DNA from: Udeniomyces pyricola
Taxonomy: Eukaryota > Basidiomycota > Tremellomycetes > Cystofilobasidiales > Mrakiaceae
NCBI GenBank assembly: GCA_039545295.1
Contig: BCIK01000007.1
Location: 441,835 to 505,834, forward strand
Direction of reading: 5' to 3'
Length of the DNA: 64,000 nucleotides
This document shows, piece after piece, positions 11,946 to 22,469 of the stretch (positions are counted from its first letter, which is position 1; each line of letters starts with the position of its first letter). The position numbers were made by a program, and so were the translations under genes. Under the pieces are notes generated by a model that saw only the letters and a program-made list of their open reading frames with translations, was not told the DNA's origin and searched no databases.

Positions 11946-12347
11946 TCAGTGCATGACGTTCCTCTTGTAGTCATCGTGCTTCTTGTATTGGTCGTTGTGC
12001 TTCGTCTCGTAATTCTCCTTCTTGTAGTCATTCTTCTTGTAATCGTCGTCGTGTTCCTTCTTGTAGTCGTTATCGTGCTTCTTGTAGTCGTCGTCGCCTT
12101 GCGTGCTGATCTTGTAGTCGTCCTTCTCCTTGTGGTCATCCTTCTTGTATCCGTAGTCATCCTTCTTGTAGTCATTGTGGGTGCAAGGTTTGTAGCTTGT
12201 AGGCGGATCGACGTGTAGGCGGAAAGTAAGAGGGCTGAACGAAAGTGCAGGCCCGGCCCGGCCCGCGAAGAGAAGAGGTGGTGTACCTGCGTCGAGCTGG
12301 ATAGTCGTCGATAGGATGCGATTGCAAAGCAGCGGGGGTGTTGACAA
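11946..12347 (-). CDS. Hypothetical small protein with DYKK-type repeats
   Basis: Not recognised as a known family. The last about 80 codons (12210 down to 11946) encode a highly charged repeat of Asp, Lys and Tyr: variants of DDYKK and NDYKK occur about ten times, interrupted once by ISTQGDD, ending RNVMH. At the DNA level this is a degenerate tandem repeat of cttgtagtc-type units. Upstream, a plausible 75-base intron (donor gtacac at 12285, acceptor ctacaag near 12212) would join the repeat to a frame reading NVVNTPAALQSHPIDDYPAR. No signal peptide or start exon could be established, so the 5' end is open. The opposite strand reads as Val/Ile/Leu repeats, which I take as a shadow. The protein could be a hydrophilic stress or wall protein, but that is only a guess. 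Confidence 0.4.
   Translation of the reverse strand: MSTPPLLCNRILSTTIQLDAGTPPLLFAGRAGPALSFSPLTFRLHVDPPTSYKPCTHNDYKKDDYGYKKDDHKEKDDYKISTQGDDDYKKHDNDYKKEHDDDYKKNDYKKENYETKHNDQYKKHDDYKRNVMH
11995..12175. repeat. Degenerate tandem repeat, cttgtagtc-type units
   Basis: Units of roughly 15-24 bases, such as tcatccttcttgtagtc and tcgtgcttcttgtagtcg, recur about ten times. Unit length stays near multiples of three, so the DYKK reading frame on the minus strand is kept; this argues for selection on a protein. Confidence 0.7.
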
Positions 12348-13317
12348 CGTTGGCGCTGCGCGCTGTGACCAGTCATGATCGACCAGTCGAGTTGGATAAC
12401 TGGTAGTCAGGTGGTGCGAGAGCTCCAGCTTGAGGAGCCAGACGGGGCCGCGTGCAGTCCTCAGCGTCCCTCAAGCCTGCAACAACATGATCGGTGCATC
12501 GCGGTCGATAGGCAGGTTGTCGCGGCGGTTTGATGCATGACGCGACGTTGTTCATGGCTCAGATCGCGTTCAGGGCTGTGCGCTGTGCGTTGTGTACGTA
12601 GCGCCGCTTCCGTCGTAGATACATACTACGGATGACGTAAATACACGCGTTTCACTCATCATTCTTCACTACTATCTTTGTTTGACTGGTCGCTAGATAT
12701 GACCGAGATGTGGTTCGCCGTTCAGCGAATTTGCACGCTCTGACATTGAGCCGTGATTCGATTGATCACAGAGTGCAACGTACAGTTACTAAGCTCAACT
12801 GACACCGCGCGCGCGTATATCGTACCAAATCGTACGAACATGTGATAGTACTGCTGGGCGCAACTGTTCACGAAGTGATATGACTACATGTTGGACAACT
12901 ATCTAGGGGCTTATACCGTCGGGTTTCTCGGGACGCATGCCGACTTGCAGAGCCGACTTGATAAATCTTTATCGAATCTGAGGAGCCCGCTGAGCGGTCG
13001 ATATCCCGACGGAATCCGGAAAGCCTCTTCGGAAGCTAGGGGAGGGAGTCGAAGAGCGACAAGCCAGCTTCTCGATGACGGGGGAGGCGGGAATGTTCGG
13101 CCCTTGGAGCTCAATGCGAGGAGGGTCTGGTGATAAACGGGCTGTCCTCTTGATCATTCTCTTCCCTCTTATATTATATAAACGACCTCAACGTTTCCTT
13201 CACCCTTTCCGGCCCTCAACCACTACTACCTCCTCACCCGCCCCGTCCAAGGTCCCATCTACCAGCTTCAGCCCCATTCTCTCCCTTCCCAGCCACAATT
13301 ACATCCTTCCCATCAGC
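12348..13317. other. PCK1 upstream region
   Basis: Almost 1 kb before the PCK1 start. It has an alternating purine/pyrimidine block (ccgcgcgcgcgtatatcg near 12807) followed by a repeated tcgtac motif (12820-12840), and a direct repeat gccgacttg at about 12949 and 12965. An open frame of 60 codons on the minus strand (12555-12373) could be part of the DYKK gene but has no clear link. PCK1 is glucose-repressed in other fungi, so regulatory sites are expected here; none can be named from sequence alone. Confidence 0.4.
13175..13181 (+). promoter_or_regulatory. TATA box of PCK1
   Basis: TATATAA lies 137 bases before the PCK1 ATG, inside ttatattatataaacg, followed by a C/T-rich leader. Position and sequence fit a TATA-driven, strongly regulated promoter. 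Confidence 0.55.
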
Positions 13318-16300
13318 ATGTCCGATTACAAGGTCAGTATCTCTCGTTACAGTAACCCTCAACGTCAGGTTCTCAATTCTGGCGCCTGGCTTCCATGACA
13401 GTCGCTTGTCGGCCCGTTCCCCTCCTTCACGTGCTTGCAGCGTCTCGTCGTGATTATTGAGACTGACACGACTTGCCTCATGCCTGTCTGATCCTGTTTG
13501 ACAGTTCCTTGGTGCCGAGCTCACCTCGCTTTCCCAAGCTGGATTTGACATGTACGTATCGATCTGTTAGGACTAGTCGTGGAGGTCGAAAGGTTGGAGT
13601 ATGATGCATGACGATCAGCGCACCTGCTGCCTTGGCCGCCGGTTACGTCGGATGTTGGTCGGACAGCGAGCCGGTGTGGGCCCCCTCCGGTTGCTGCTTC
13701 CTCTCTTGTCCCGAGAAGCCGACCCCGCCCGAAGAGCCCGACACCAAGTCTGCTTCTTACATCACCTCTTACCTTGGACAGTCCAACTGACCCACTTACC
13801 CGCCATGTATTCTCTGCCTTGATCTCATAGGGACAAGATCCGTAAGTCTCGCCCCCCATATCTTCTGCTGCGTTCTTCTTTGCAGTCAAATGCTCGTTTG
13901 TTTCGTTTCTGCGCTGAGCAATCTTGCCATGCCTGTTTCTCCTTGACCGATGCCCCCCCCCCTTCCCCCCTATTCCGCTGTTGCTTTCCAACACAGATCT
14001 CAAACGCAATGCTCCTGTTGCCACTCTCTACGAAGATGCCGTTAGAAACGAAGGCGCCGTCATCAGCAATACCGGCGCGCTCATCAACTTTTCCGGCAAA
14101 AAGACCGGTCGAAGCCCAAAAGACAAGCGAATCGTCTACGAGGAGACTTCCAAGGACGATGTCTGGTGGGGTAGCGTCAACATCAAGATGGAGTGCGTCC
14201 TCGCTTCTCTGATCCCGGTTGATCTGGATTGGTGCTCTAGGATCATGGGTATACTGCTGACGTCCTCGTTTACACGCCTGCTCTCCACCTCCTCATAGCG
14301 AGCATACTTTTGAGATCAATCGAGAGCGAGCTATCGACTACCTCAACACCCGCGACAACGTCTGTCAGTCTCGCCCCCTGAATCTCCACGGGCTGAGGTA
14401 TTGAAAGAGCAACCGCTGACTTCTCGTCTGCAACCAACCTTCGCTCTTCTTGTTTGCTCTTTGCTGGGTGCTTCGTTGCATCTTTCTTGCGACCGTGATC
14501 TAGACGTGTTCGATGGATTCGCCGGTGCTGATCCTAAGTACCGCATCAAGGTCCGAGTCATTGCCTCGCGAGCGTACCACGCGCTCTTCATGGTGAGTTC
14601 CTCCCGTTTCTGCAGTTCTTCTGGATGGCTACACCGATGCCAGAACATGATGGGTGAACGCGATTGGGACGACGCTTGTTTCGTGATGTTGACTGGCTTC
14701 TGTCTCTTCTGCCTTCCTTGCCGTCGTATTGCCCTCACGTCAGAACAACATGCTCATTCGACCGACCGAGGAGGAGCTCGAGCACTTTGGCGAGCCTGAC
14801 TTCACCATTTACAACGCTGGCCAGTTCCCTGCCAACCGGTTCACCACTGGCATGACCTCAACCACGTCGGTCGAAGTTAACTTCAAGCGTATGGAAATGG
14901 TCATCTTGGGAACCGAGTACGCCGGAGAGATGAAGAAGGGTATCTTCTCCGTCATGCACTACATCCAGCCCGTCAAGTTCGGCCAGCTTTCGCTCCACTC
15001 GTCTGCCAACGAGGGCATCGACGAGAACGACGTCACCCTCTTCTTCGGCCTCTCGGGAACGGGAAAGACGTGAGCTCGTCCTTCAATTCGGCTGGTCGAT
15101 GTTTGGGTGAATGGAAACATAAATGTCGCAGTGTGCAGAGCTGACTTTTGCCTTTCTTTTGGCTTTCGCCCCTCTCTCCTAGTACCCTCTCGACTGATCC
15201 GAAACGACTGCTGATTGGTGATGACGAGCACGTCTGGTCCGATACTGGCGTCTTCAACATCGAGGGTGGCTGCTATGCCAAGTGCATTAACCTCTCCAAG
15301 GAGAAAGAGCCCGAGATCTACAATGCCATCCGATTTGGTTCGATCCTCGAGAACGTTGTCTACGACCCGTCCAACAGGAAGCCCGACTACGACGATGTCT
15401 CAATCACCGAGAACACCCGATGTGCCTACCCGATCGAGTTCATTGACGGCGTGAGTGTTGGCTAGCAGCTGCCTTTGAATCCGGCCCGGCCCATTCAACT
15501 GTTGGGCAATGAACAGTGTACTGACCTGTCCCTTTTGGATCTTTACCCAATTTCTCCTCTGATATCGCGCCACTTAGCACAAGCCCGGATCGCTTTCGCA
15601 CTCCCAGCCCAAGAACCTTGTCTTCCTCACTTGCGACGCTTACGGTGTCCTGCCTCCCGTCTCAAAGCTTACTCCCGAGCAGGCGTCGTACCACTTCATC
15701 GCCGGTTGTAAGTAGTGGTGGCTTCTGATCTCTGTGCTCTCGTATGCGATCCGACGCCGGGCATCTCTTGGCTGATACAATTTCCGGAATCGCAATTCAT
15801 CTCATTTCATGCTCGTCTCGCCACAGACACCTCCAAGACTCCTGGAACCGAAGACGGTATCCTTGAACCGAGCCCAACGTTCTCGACCTGCTACGGCCAG
15901 CCCTTCATTATTCTTCACCCCTCGCGATACGCCTCGATGCTTGCGGAGCGAATGCAGAAGACCAAGGCCGATTGCTACCTCATTAACACTGGATGGACCG
16001 GCGGCAAGTTTGGTTCGGGCAAGCGATGCCCACTCAAGTACACTCGAGCCATTGTCGACGCGATTCACAACGGCACACTCGCTCAGGCCGAATACGAGAA
16101 CTTCCCGGTGTACGTTTTGGAATATATTGACCTCTGTTAATCAAACCTGTCAGGTCTTCTTGCTTCCCGCACATACATACTCACCCCCTCCACATCTCTT
16201 TTCTGCGTCTGGATCATCCCATCTTGTCTGTCTGTTACAGCTTCAACCTTTCCATCCCGAAAGCCATTCCAGGCGTGCCCTCCGAGATCCTCAACCCACT

Positions 16301-16436
16301 CAAGGCGTGGCCGTCGGAGGACGCCTTCCAGTCCGAAGTCGCCAAGCTTGCCGGCATGTTCAACAAGGCCTTCGCCAAGTACGAGGACGGTGTTTCGGCA
16401 GAGGTTCTCGCCGCCGGACCTTCGACATCGGCTTAG
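13318..16436 (+). CDS. PCK1: Phosphoenolpyruvate carboxykinase (ATP), gluconeogenesis
   Basis: Eleven exons: 13318-13332, 13505-13551, 13831-13841, 13997-14192, 14299-14363, 14504-14592, 14744-15069, 15183-15450, 15578-15707, 15827-16109, 16241-16436; 541 residues, the normal length for fungal enzymes. It converts oxaloacetate and ATP to phosphoenolpyruvate and CO2 in the cytosol. The family start ([19 protein letters not shown]) appears only if the 11-nt exon 3 is included. The P-loop [11 protein letters not shown] lies at about 243-253, split by an intron inside the second Thr codon; the metal/nucleotide motif [11 protein letters not shown] follows, and NTGWTGG and KRCPLKYTR are also present. 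All splice sites are standard. The C terminus [11 protein letters not shown] is slightly longer than in some relatives. Intron 2 (13552-13830) contains a separate open frame, listed on its own. Confidence 0.95.
13619..13790 (+). other. Possible alternative 3'-terminal exon inside PCK1 intron 2
   Basis: A cag acceptor ending at 13618 would join PCK1 exon 2 in phase (at+c = Ile) to 56 codons followed by TGA at 13788-13790. The frame is Cys/Pro-rich ([20 protein letters not shown], then [10 protein letters not shown]) and its codons mostly end in C or G, like the flanking exons. It does not occur in PEPCK family proteins. The normal intron's branch-like CTGAC overlaps the TGA. The predicted product would be about 77 residues sharing the first 20 with PCK1. 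This is an inference from frame and codon use; no homology was recognised. It could also be chance or a relic. Confidence 0.4.
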
Positions 16437-17499
16437 AAAGCCAGAGTCGAATGTGTTTCATGTTCCTCTGCCTCATTTGAGACGTATGCATTCATTGTTG
16501 TCTCTTTGCATTACTTGCTCCCTTGTTTCCCTTGGACCATCCGCTTTCCTGGGGTTGGTCCCCATCGTGCACTTCTATCTTTCGCATGGCAATTCATTTC
16601 CTTGTCTCACTCATTTTGGGTCGTTGTTTTTCTTGTTCCTTTTTCTTTAACTTCTCCCTCTTTTCCCATTCTTGGTTCAAAGGTTCATCCTCTTTGTATG
16701 ACAATGTATTCAGATATCAACCTGTTCTTTCTTCCCACGCGATGTTAGGACAACCAGTTGTGCGCTTATGGTTGAGGCCAAGAAAAGAGGAAAGAGACAA
16801 AGACTATAAGACGAACCAAGTGTGGTTCATGATGACACGCAACACGCCTAGAAATGAATGGAATCAAGTTGTCTGAAGGTTGGTCTGCTGAAGACTGGCT
16901 GCGAAAAACTTGTTTTATCTCTTCGTTCAAGCCGGAGATGGCGGCGAGAATTTCGGTGGTGCCAATGACGAGAGGTTTGATTGGCATGGTGGTAAGAGTG
17001 GTGTTGGATGTGTTGAATAAAGGGTGAGGAGAGATGATATCGAACGGCGATATATGGACGAGATGGGCGAAATGACGAGTGGATGAAGATGAACTTGAAT
17101 CGATCAAGTCGGTCGGAAGCTTGACTTGGAGCAGCTTGTCTTTTGCGCTGCCGCCCGCTCGCGTGTGCTGGCTGACACGCTGACTTGTTCAAGACTTGTT
17201 ATAAGTTCGATATAACACTTTCCCTCCAACAAACCCAGGCAGACAGACGATCAACATGAGTTTTGAACTTAAAGAAAATCTGAGGCTATCTCTGGATACT
17301 TCAAAGCTACACGAGTGGGGATCCGAGCCGGAAATATCTATAGAATTCATATAGCGCTCGCAATAAGCCTTCAAAGATTGATTTAGTAGGGAGATGGCCA
17401 ATGTGGGGAATTCACTGATTTGACATAAATCGCAATATTACACACAAATCGCCAAAAAAAAAAAAAAATTCGACAGATTACTCATTACGGTGATGCGAA
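16437..17499. other. Convergent region PCK1 / gamma-tubulin complex gene
   Basis: 3' flanks of both neighbours; T-rich downstream of PCK1 and a 16-base A run at 17453-17468. One weak minus-strand ORF (16766-16987) is listed separately. Confidence 0.4.
16766..16987 (-). CDS. Possible small protein, weak evidence
   Basis: Minus-strand frame starting MPIKPLVIGTTEILAAISGL and running 73 residues to the stop at 16766. The first 28 codons have codon use like real genes here (GCC, CTC, ATC). After IKQ the sequence offers a splice-like gttttt/cag context, so the true C terminus may differ. It sits between two convergent 3' ends, so it may equally be a spurious ORF. No family recognised. Confidence 0.22.
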   Translation of the reverse strand: MPIKPLVIGTTEILAAISGLNEEIKQVFRSQSSADQPSDNLIPFISRRVACHHEPHLVRLIVFVSFLFSWPQP

Positions 17500-20400
17500 T
17501 CAAATCAAACCCTCTCCTCTTCTCTTCCTCATCTCCAGCTTGATGACCAACTCCCCAAACCCTCCTCTACTATTATAGCTTGTACCAACCCCTCCACCGC
17601 CGCCGCTGCCACCGGCCAGATCACTCGCGAGCAGGCGTTCGAGATCTTGTTGACGTTGATTGTTGGAGTTGACGTCGTTAGGAGAAGTCGAGGAAGAAGC
17701 ATGAGCAGGGGGTGTGGCTGTCGTCGTGGGTTGCCGTTCGGCCAGACGGGTTAAGATGTAAGTCTTGTGGGGATGGGCGGCGTGAAAACAAAGCATGGGA
17801 AGGGTCAAGATCAGATAGACCCAATGGTTGACATCAAGTAAAAGCAAAACCAGAGGAAAGAAGTAGAAGAAGTAGATAAAGAGACAATAATTACAAATCT
17901 CCCACGAGCGACTTGAAAGTCCCTCTGGATGAGTCCGATCTCCTCTTCGGTTCTCTGCTGATGTTGCTCGACATCTTTCATGTCCATTGCGGTCGTCGCC
18001 GTTCCAGCCGCATCCTTGGCCAGTTTTCCCAGATCCAAGACGCTTTTGAACACCGTCATGAGCAGCGCGTAAAGTGCTTTCTGGCGAGACTTGAGGAAGC
18101 ACGCCGTGAGGATCTTGTCGAGGGTAAGGGAGTGGTAAAGTAGAAGGGCGTGGATTGAGTTGATCGGAGTAGTGCTATTGTGGGGCAAAGAACTGTCTTC
18201 GGGTCCGGAATCTTCTTGGTCCTCGTCTTCGTCTTCCGTGTCTTGATCCTCTTCCCCATCTTTCCTCTTTCTTCGACCGTCTTCTGCTTCACCTCTCACG
18301 ACCTCTTCTTTGAGTCTCTCCAGTCTAGTCTGGAAGGCGGTCCAATGGCGTCCAATGCCGGATTCGAAGACGTAGGTCGTGAGCGCAGAGATGAAGTGGG
18401 TCATCTGAAATCGAAGGTGATCAAGCGTCTTGAGTGCGTGGTGAGAGATCAACAAGGAATCATCACCGCGGCTGGCCCGAAGAGTCGTGTAAAGAAGTCG
18501 AGTGACAGTCTCGACTGGGTGAGATGATCGCCAGGAAGGGAAAGATGGATGAAACAAATAGGGAGACATGCATCGAGAGGAGGGAACCCAGAGAAAACAG
18601 ATTGCAAAAAAAAAAAAAACCAAGTCAAAGATATTCGTCAGTCAAGGGTTTCCTATGCAGTTTTAACATACCTTAATGTAGCAGTGTCAAGGCTTTACAG
18701 ATGGTGCTTTCTAGTTACACATACCTCGAAGAAGCCTAAACAGAAACTTTTGCACCCGATGGTACCTATGAAGTCCAGCAGCCCGTGTAAGTGATGACGG
18801 AGAGAAATGTGAAACCGAGAAGGAGCAGGGGAGGAGGAGGGGGGGTTGTTGCCACGATATCGCCGAATCTGCACCGTCCGATCCCAGGACCACGGACTTC
18901 TCCACTTACTTTTCGAGGATCTCTGGAGAGATAAAGACGGACATTGCCGAGGCGGGTTTGTACGAGACGTAAAGAAAGTCGAGGGCTCTACCAAGTGCCG
19001 ATCGATTCAGGGCGAAGAGATAAGTAAAACCGAAGTCAGACAGACGATGGTTCAAGGAAAATTTAGCAGCAGGATGATAGATGAAGGAGAGGGAGATGAG
19101 AACGAAATGAAAGGACGTACTGCACACTCTGGGGATTCAACCATTCCTTTCCCTCTTCTTCTTCTTCTTCTCCCAGGTCCCTCACTGCAAACCCAACTCT
19201 TTGTTCCGCTCCTTGCCAAAACGCCATTTCGTCCTCCGAGCCCGCTCCTCCTCGTCCTGTCCCGCCTATGTCTCCTCGTCCACCCATAGTCCCACCCGAT
19301 CTCGCAACATCCTCCCACCCTATCCGCTCCACCGTTCTCCCTATAGAGGTCAATCGACTTTTCTCTTCAACCAACGCACCAATCGAATCGAGAAGCGTGG
19401 ATCGAAGAGCAAGATTCAATTCGCTTCCACCGGGTGGCCATTGCTGGCGATCAGACAGACCAAGCCCTAACCCTACACCCCATCGAACCTCCTCTTTCTC
19501 CACTTCATGTTTGGGGCCTCCTTGACCTTGGCTGCCTCGACTGCTAGTGCCTCCTCCATCGACGCCTAACCTCGCTCGGATCCTCGCTCGTGCGCCTTTC
19601 CCAGCGAGTCCTTTGATATCGACACCACGTTGATCTTCTCCATCTCCAAAGAGAGCACGTTTGAGTCGGCTCGTGAATTCGGGATCGCTTAGTAAGAGAA
19701 ACCGAGAGAGAATCTCGAGGGAAGGCAGAAGATGAAGATGCGTGAAAAACGTCGAGAGAAGCGCGGATGAGGTGTGAATGGATAGGGTTAAGAAAGGAGG
19801 GAGGAGGGTTTGGGCGGTGAGGATGGCTAGAGAGGGTGTGATCAAAGGAAGGATGGTGGACGATTCAGAAGGGGAGTTGGCGAACTGGAATTGAGAGAGG
19901 AAAGAAGACAGGGTGACGGTTGGAACCGAGGCGGTATTGGTCGCTGAAGAGGCAGGGATAGTCGTATCGTCAAGAAAAGGGTGGCCTTGAGCCGACGAAG
20001 CCATGAGTGTTCCTGGTTCTTGACTGAACAGTGCAAACAACTTGGCCATTCCCAAAGACCCGTCCACCTTTTTGGTTTGGTTTATTGGTATGCCGCCGCC
20101 CCCAAGATCCTCGTTGTCTTCTTCCTCCGAGGAAGTGGCCATCGATCTCCCCCCTGCACGATGTGCGGATTGCGATGGCATTCTCCCTGACAAGCGTCTG
20201 GATTCCCTTCTCCAGCCCGCAACCAGTTTCTTCAATTTAGAGCTAGCTAGCACAAGCGCTGCTTCCGCTTTGGCTATGTCGTGCTGAGTCCAAAGCCAAC
20301 GAGAGGAAGGAAGGACCGGACGATTGGCAAAAGATGATAGCTTGGAGAGGACATGGTCGGGACGAGCTTGGCGGAGAAGGCGGAGGGAACGACCCCCTTC

Positions 20401-22236
20401 AAATATGAAGCGAGCAGTTGCGGGAGGAATGAATGTGGGCCAAGTAGAGGCAGGATCCATCTGATTGACGATTGGTGATATGGAGATGAACGAGAACAAG
20501 ATAAAGGTTCAAACTCGTTTGCTTTGGGATGCCAAATTGCAAGCTGATGCGGGCGCTTACCTCATAGTCCCATAGACCCTCGCCTAGTCGGATTCTGAAA
20601 GCACCAACCTCTTCCCACGTCTCTGGAAGGGCATCTTCCGTGTTTCCCCCTTTGGACCCGACCCAAGCCTCGACGCGAGAGAGCCAAACAGCAGTCGTCC
20701 GGTCGAGTAGCCAGGCAAAGGCGGCTTGGGTGGAGAGAGGAGAAGCAGAGGCAATCTGAGCATTCAAATGTGCGTAAAGGTGGGAGATTAGAGGGTTGGC
20801 TGGGTAGAGATGAGATGACGGGCTAGGAGGCCGGGAGATGTCCGTCTGAGACGATAAGATAGGATCAGCTTGCCAGGTTTGCAACTCAGGACCAGCCATA
20901 GAAGGATAGCGTTTGAATTTAGGTGACCACTTAAACACACAATTCCTGTAAATGTTGCAAGGGCCTGAACGACATCGCTAAGGCTTCTCCACCGTTGTTG
21001 AAGCTCGGCTGGGCCGACGGGAAAGGATTTAGTTTGAACGCAACAGTCGTCGGTTGAGGGAGAGATCGAGGAATGAGTCGATTGTAACTCGTTTGTCAAT
21101 CGATCGAGGTAAAGTGAAAGTGCGTGGCAGAACGCATGGGTCGAAGACGAGGATTTTGGCCTGCCAGGGATAGGCGAGTAAGCTGTCTAGCGGGTATTTG
21201 GACAAGATGCGGCAAAAATGGGGTTGAAATCTCACGAGGATGATAGATGAGAGCAAAGATCCGAGAGTCGAACGAGGTAGGTTGCCGTGTTCAGAATCCC
21301 GTTCGCGAAGCTGGAAATATCCAAGATCCGCTACGGGAATAAGTTATGTATTGTAACAAGAACCCAGGCGCGTCGTCCGCTCAAAGATGACGGAACTCCT
21401 GCCCAACCAGGGGCAACTGGAAGCTTACCTCGTGCCAACGTCTTGCCTCAATTCGAATACGTCTCCTTTCCATCGAAAAATCCTGAGCTTGTCCTCCCAC
21501 TCAAGATCCCGTGAAGCTGAACCGAGGGCGGCTTGCAAGAGGATGGGCGTCAAGGCGGCCAAGGAAATAGAGCTAGCTGTCTGCGAAAGGTCTACAGATC
21601 TGCTTGGGCAACGGAGGTCAGTCGAGCTTGTAAATGGACTCATGGAGGCCGATAGGACATCAGCTGGAGAACATACGAGGTCTGGATGAGTTTCCAACTC
21701 GAAGAACTCATTTCAGACACAAATGGCGACGACGCGTCGGCATACGCTATGTTGGAACGCGTGTCCCAGTTGCGTATGTTCTGAGAGGAGCAACGCAAGC
21801 GCGTCAGCAAGTGCGGGTTTGGTGTCAATGAGATGATGTGAATGGCCAGCGTATGTACCAGGTGTTGCGATGGTGAGGAATGCTGAGGGACGTCGGCTAG
21901 TCCTGGCTTTGGCTCGTTGAGGGACGGCTCTTGCTTCGTTTGGGATGAGTGTTTGTCTGAATGTGAGGAATCTTGTGTTGACTGAACATGATGATGACTT
22001 GTTATCGGAGGCTCATGAGCAGAAGTACGGTATATAGGCGGCCGAGAAAAGTCGAGGATGGGATCTGTGGGAGGTGCGGACTCGTCAAGAGGTGGGAGGA
22101 AGAACAGTGGAGCTGCGGAAGGAAGCATACAGGAGAAAGAATCGAGGTGGATTGAGTTTGAGTTTGAGTTGGTTGATGGTGGTGTGAGGGAAATGGGCTG
22201 ACCTAGAGGAACTAGTGGAGATCCCCGAGCAAGCAT
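17500..22236 (-). CDS. Gamma-tubulin complex component (Spc97/Spc98 family)
   Basis: Eleven exons on the minus strand: 22236-21859, 21780-21677, 21599-21429, 21310-21236, 21160-20941, 20845-20561, 20460-19121, 18987-18910, 18765-18725, 18514-17895, 17763-17500; 1191 residues. Family landmarks in order: NGILNTATYLVRLSDL and STHAFCHALSLYLDRLTNEL (grip1), AAFAWLLDRTTAVWLSRVEA (Leu-rich then W in grip1), PPATARFIFEGGRSLRLLRQ (start of the linker helix region), ALDFLYVSYKPASAMSVFIS with EILEKYHRVQKFLFRLLRG (grip2) and LRFQMTHFISALTTYVFES. The protein should act at microtubule-organising centres in gamma-tubulin ring assembly. Long Ser/Gly and acidic inserts (about residues 500-640 and 970-1010) make it larger than GCP2/3, so a GCP5/GCP6-type paralogue is likely but not proven. 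The start is the first in-frame Met of an open exon and could be wrong; the last intron donor (gtaatt at 17894) is inferred by phase. Confidence 0.8.
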
Positions 22237-22469
22237 GGGTATGAGTCCTGGTCCTGTTGGTGATGGGGTTTGTGGGACTGTACTCTGCGGTGGTGGGGGG
22301 CTGATGACGATGCAGCGATATCAACCGCGACGCGTCGAGCAAGTCAAAGTCGCTTCAGCTTCGTGTCTTGGTCTTGGACGTCTTGATCACCTGTGGTCCC
22401 TCGCCCTGCATCAGTACATCAGTACATCAGCCAGCATACAGTCAACTTCACGTTCCATTCCCCTTCCCC
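22237..22469. promoter_or_regulatory. Shared divergent promoter, gamma-tubulin complex gene / SEC8
   Basis: Only about 230 bases separate the two start codons, so the promoters must share this stretch. No TATA seen; it contains cagtacatcagtacatcagc, a short tandem repeat near 22410. Confidence 0.45.

Noticed and set aside
11949..12218. Hydrophobic Val/Leu/Ile frame on the + strand
   Set aside because: Exact complement of the DYKK repeat; no start context or charged flanks expected of a membrane protein.
12807..12845. cgcgcgcgcgtatatcg and tcgtac repeats as a binding site upstream of PCK1
   Set aside because: Short palindromic pieces but no known factor motif I can name; left as description only.
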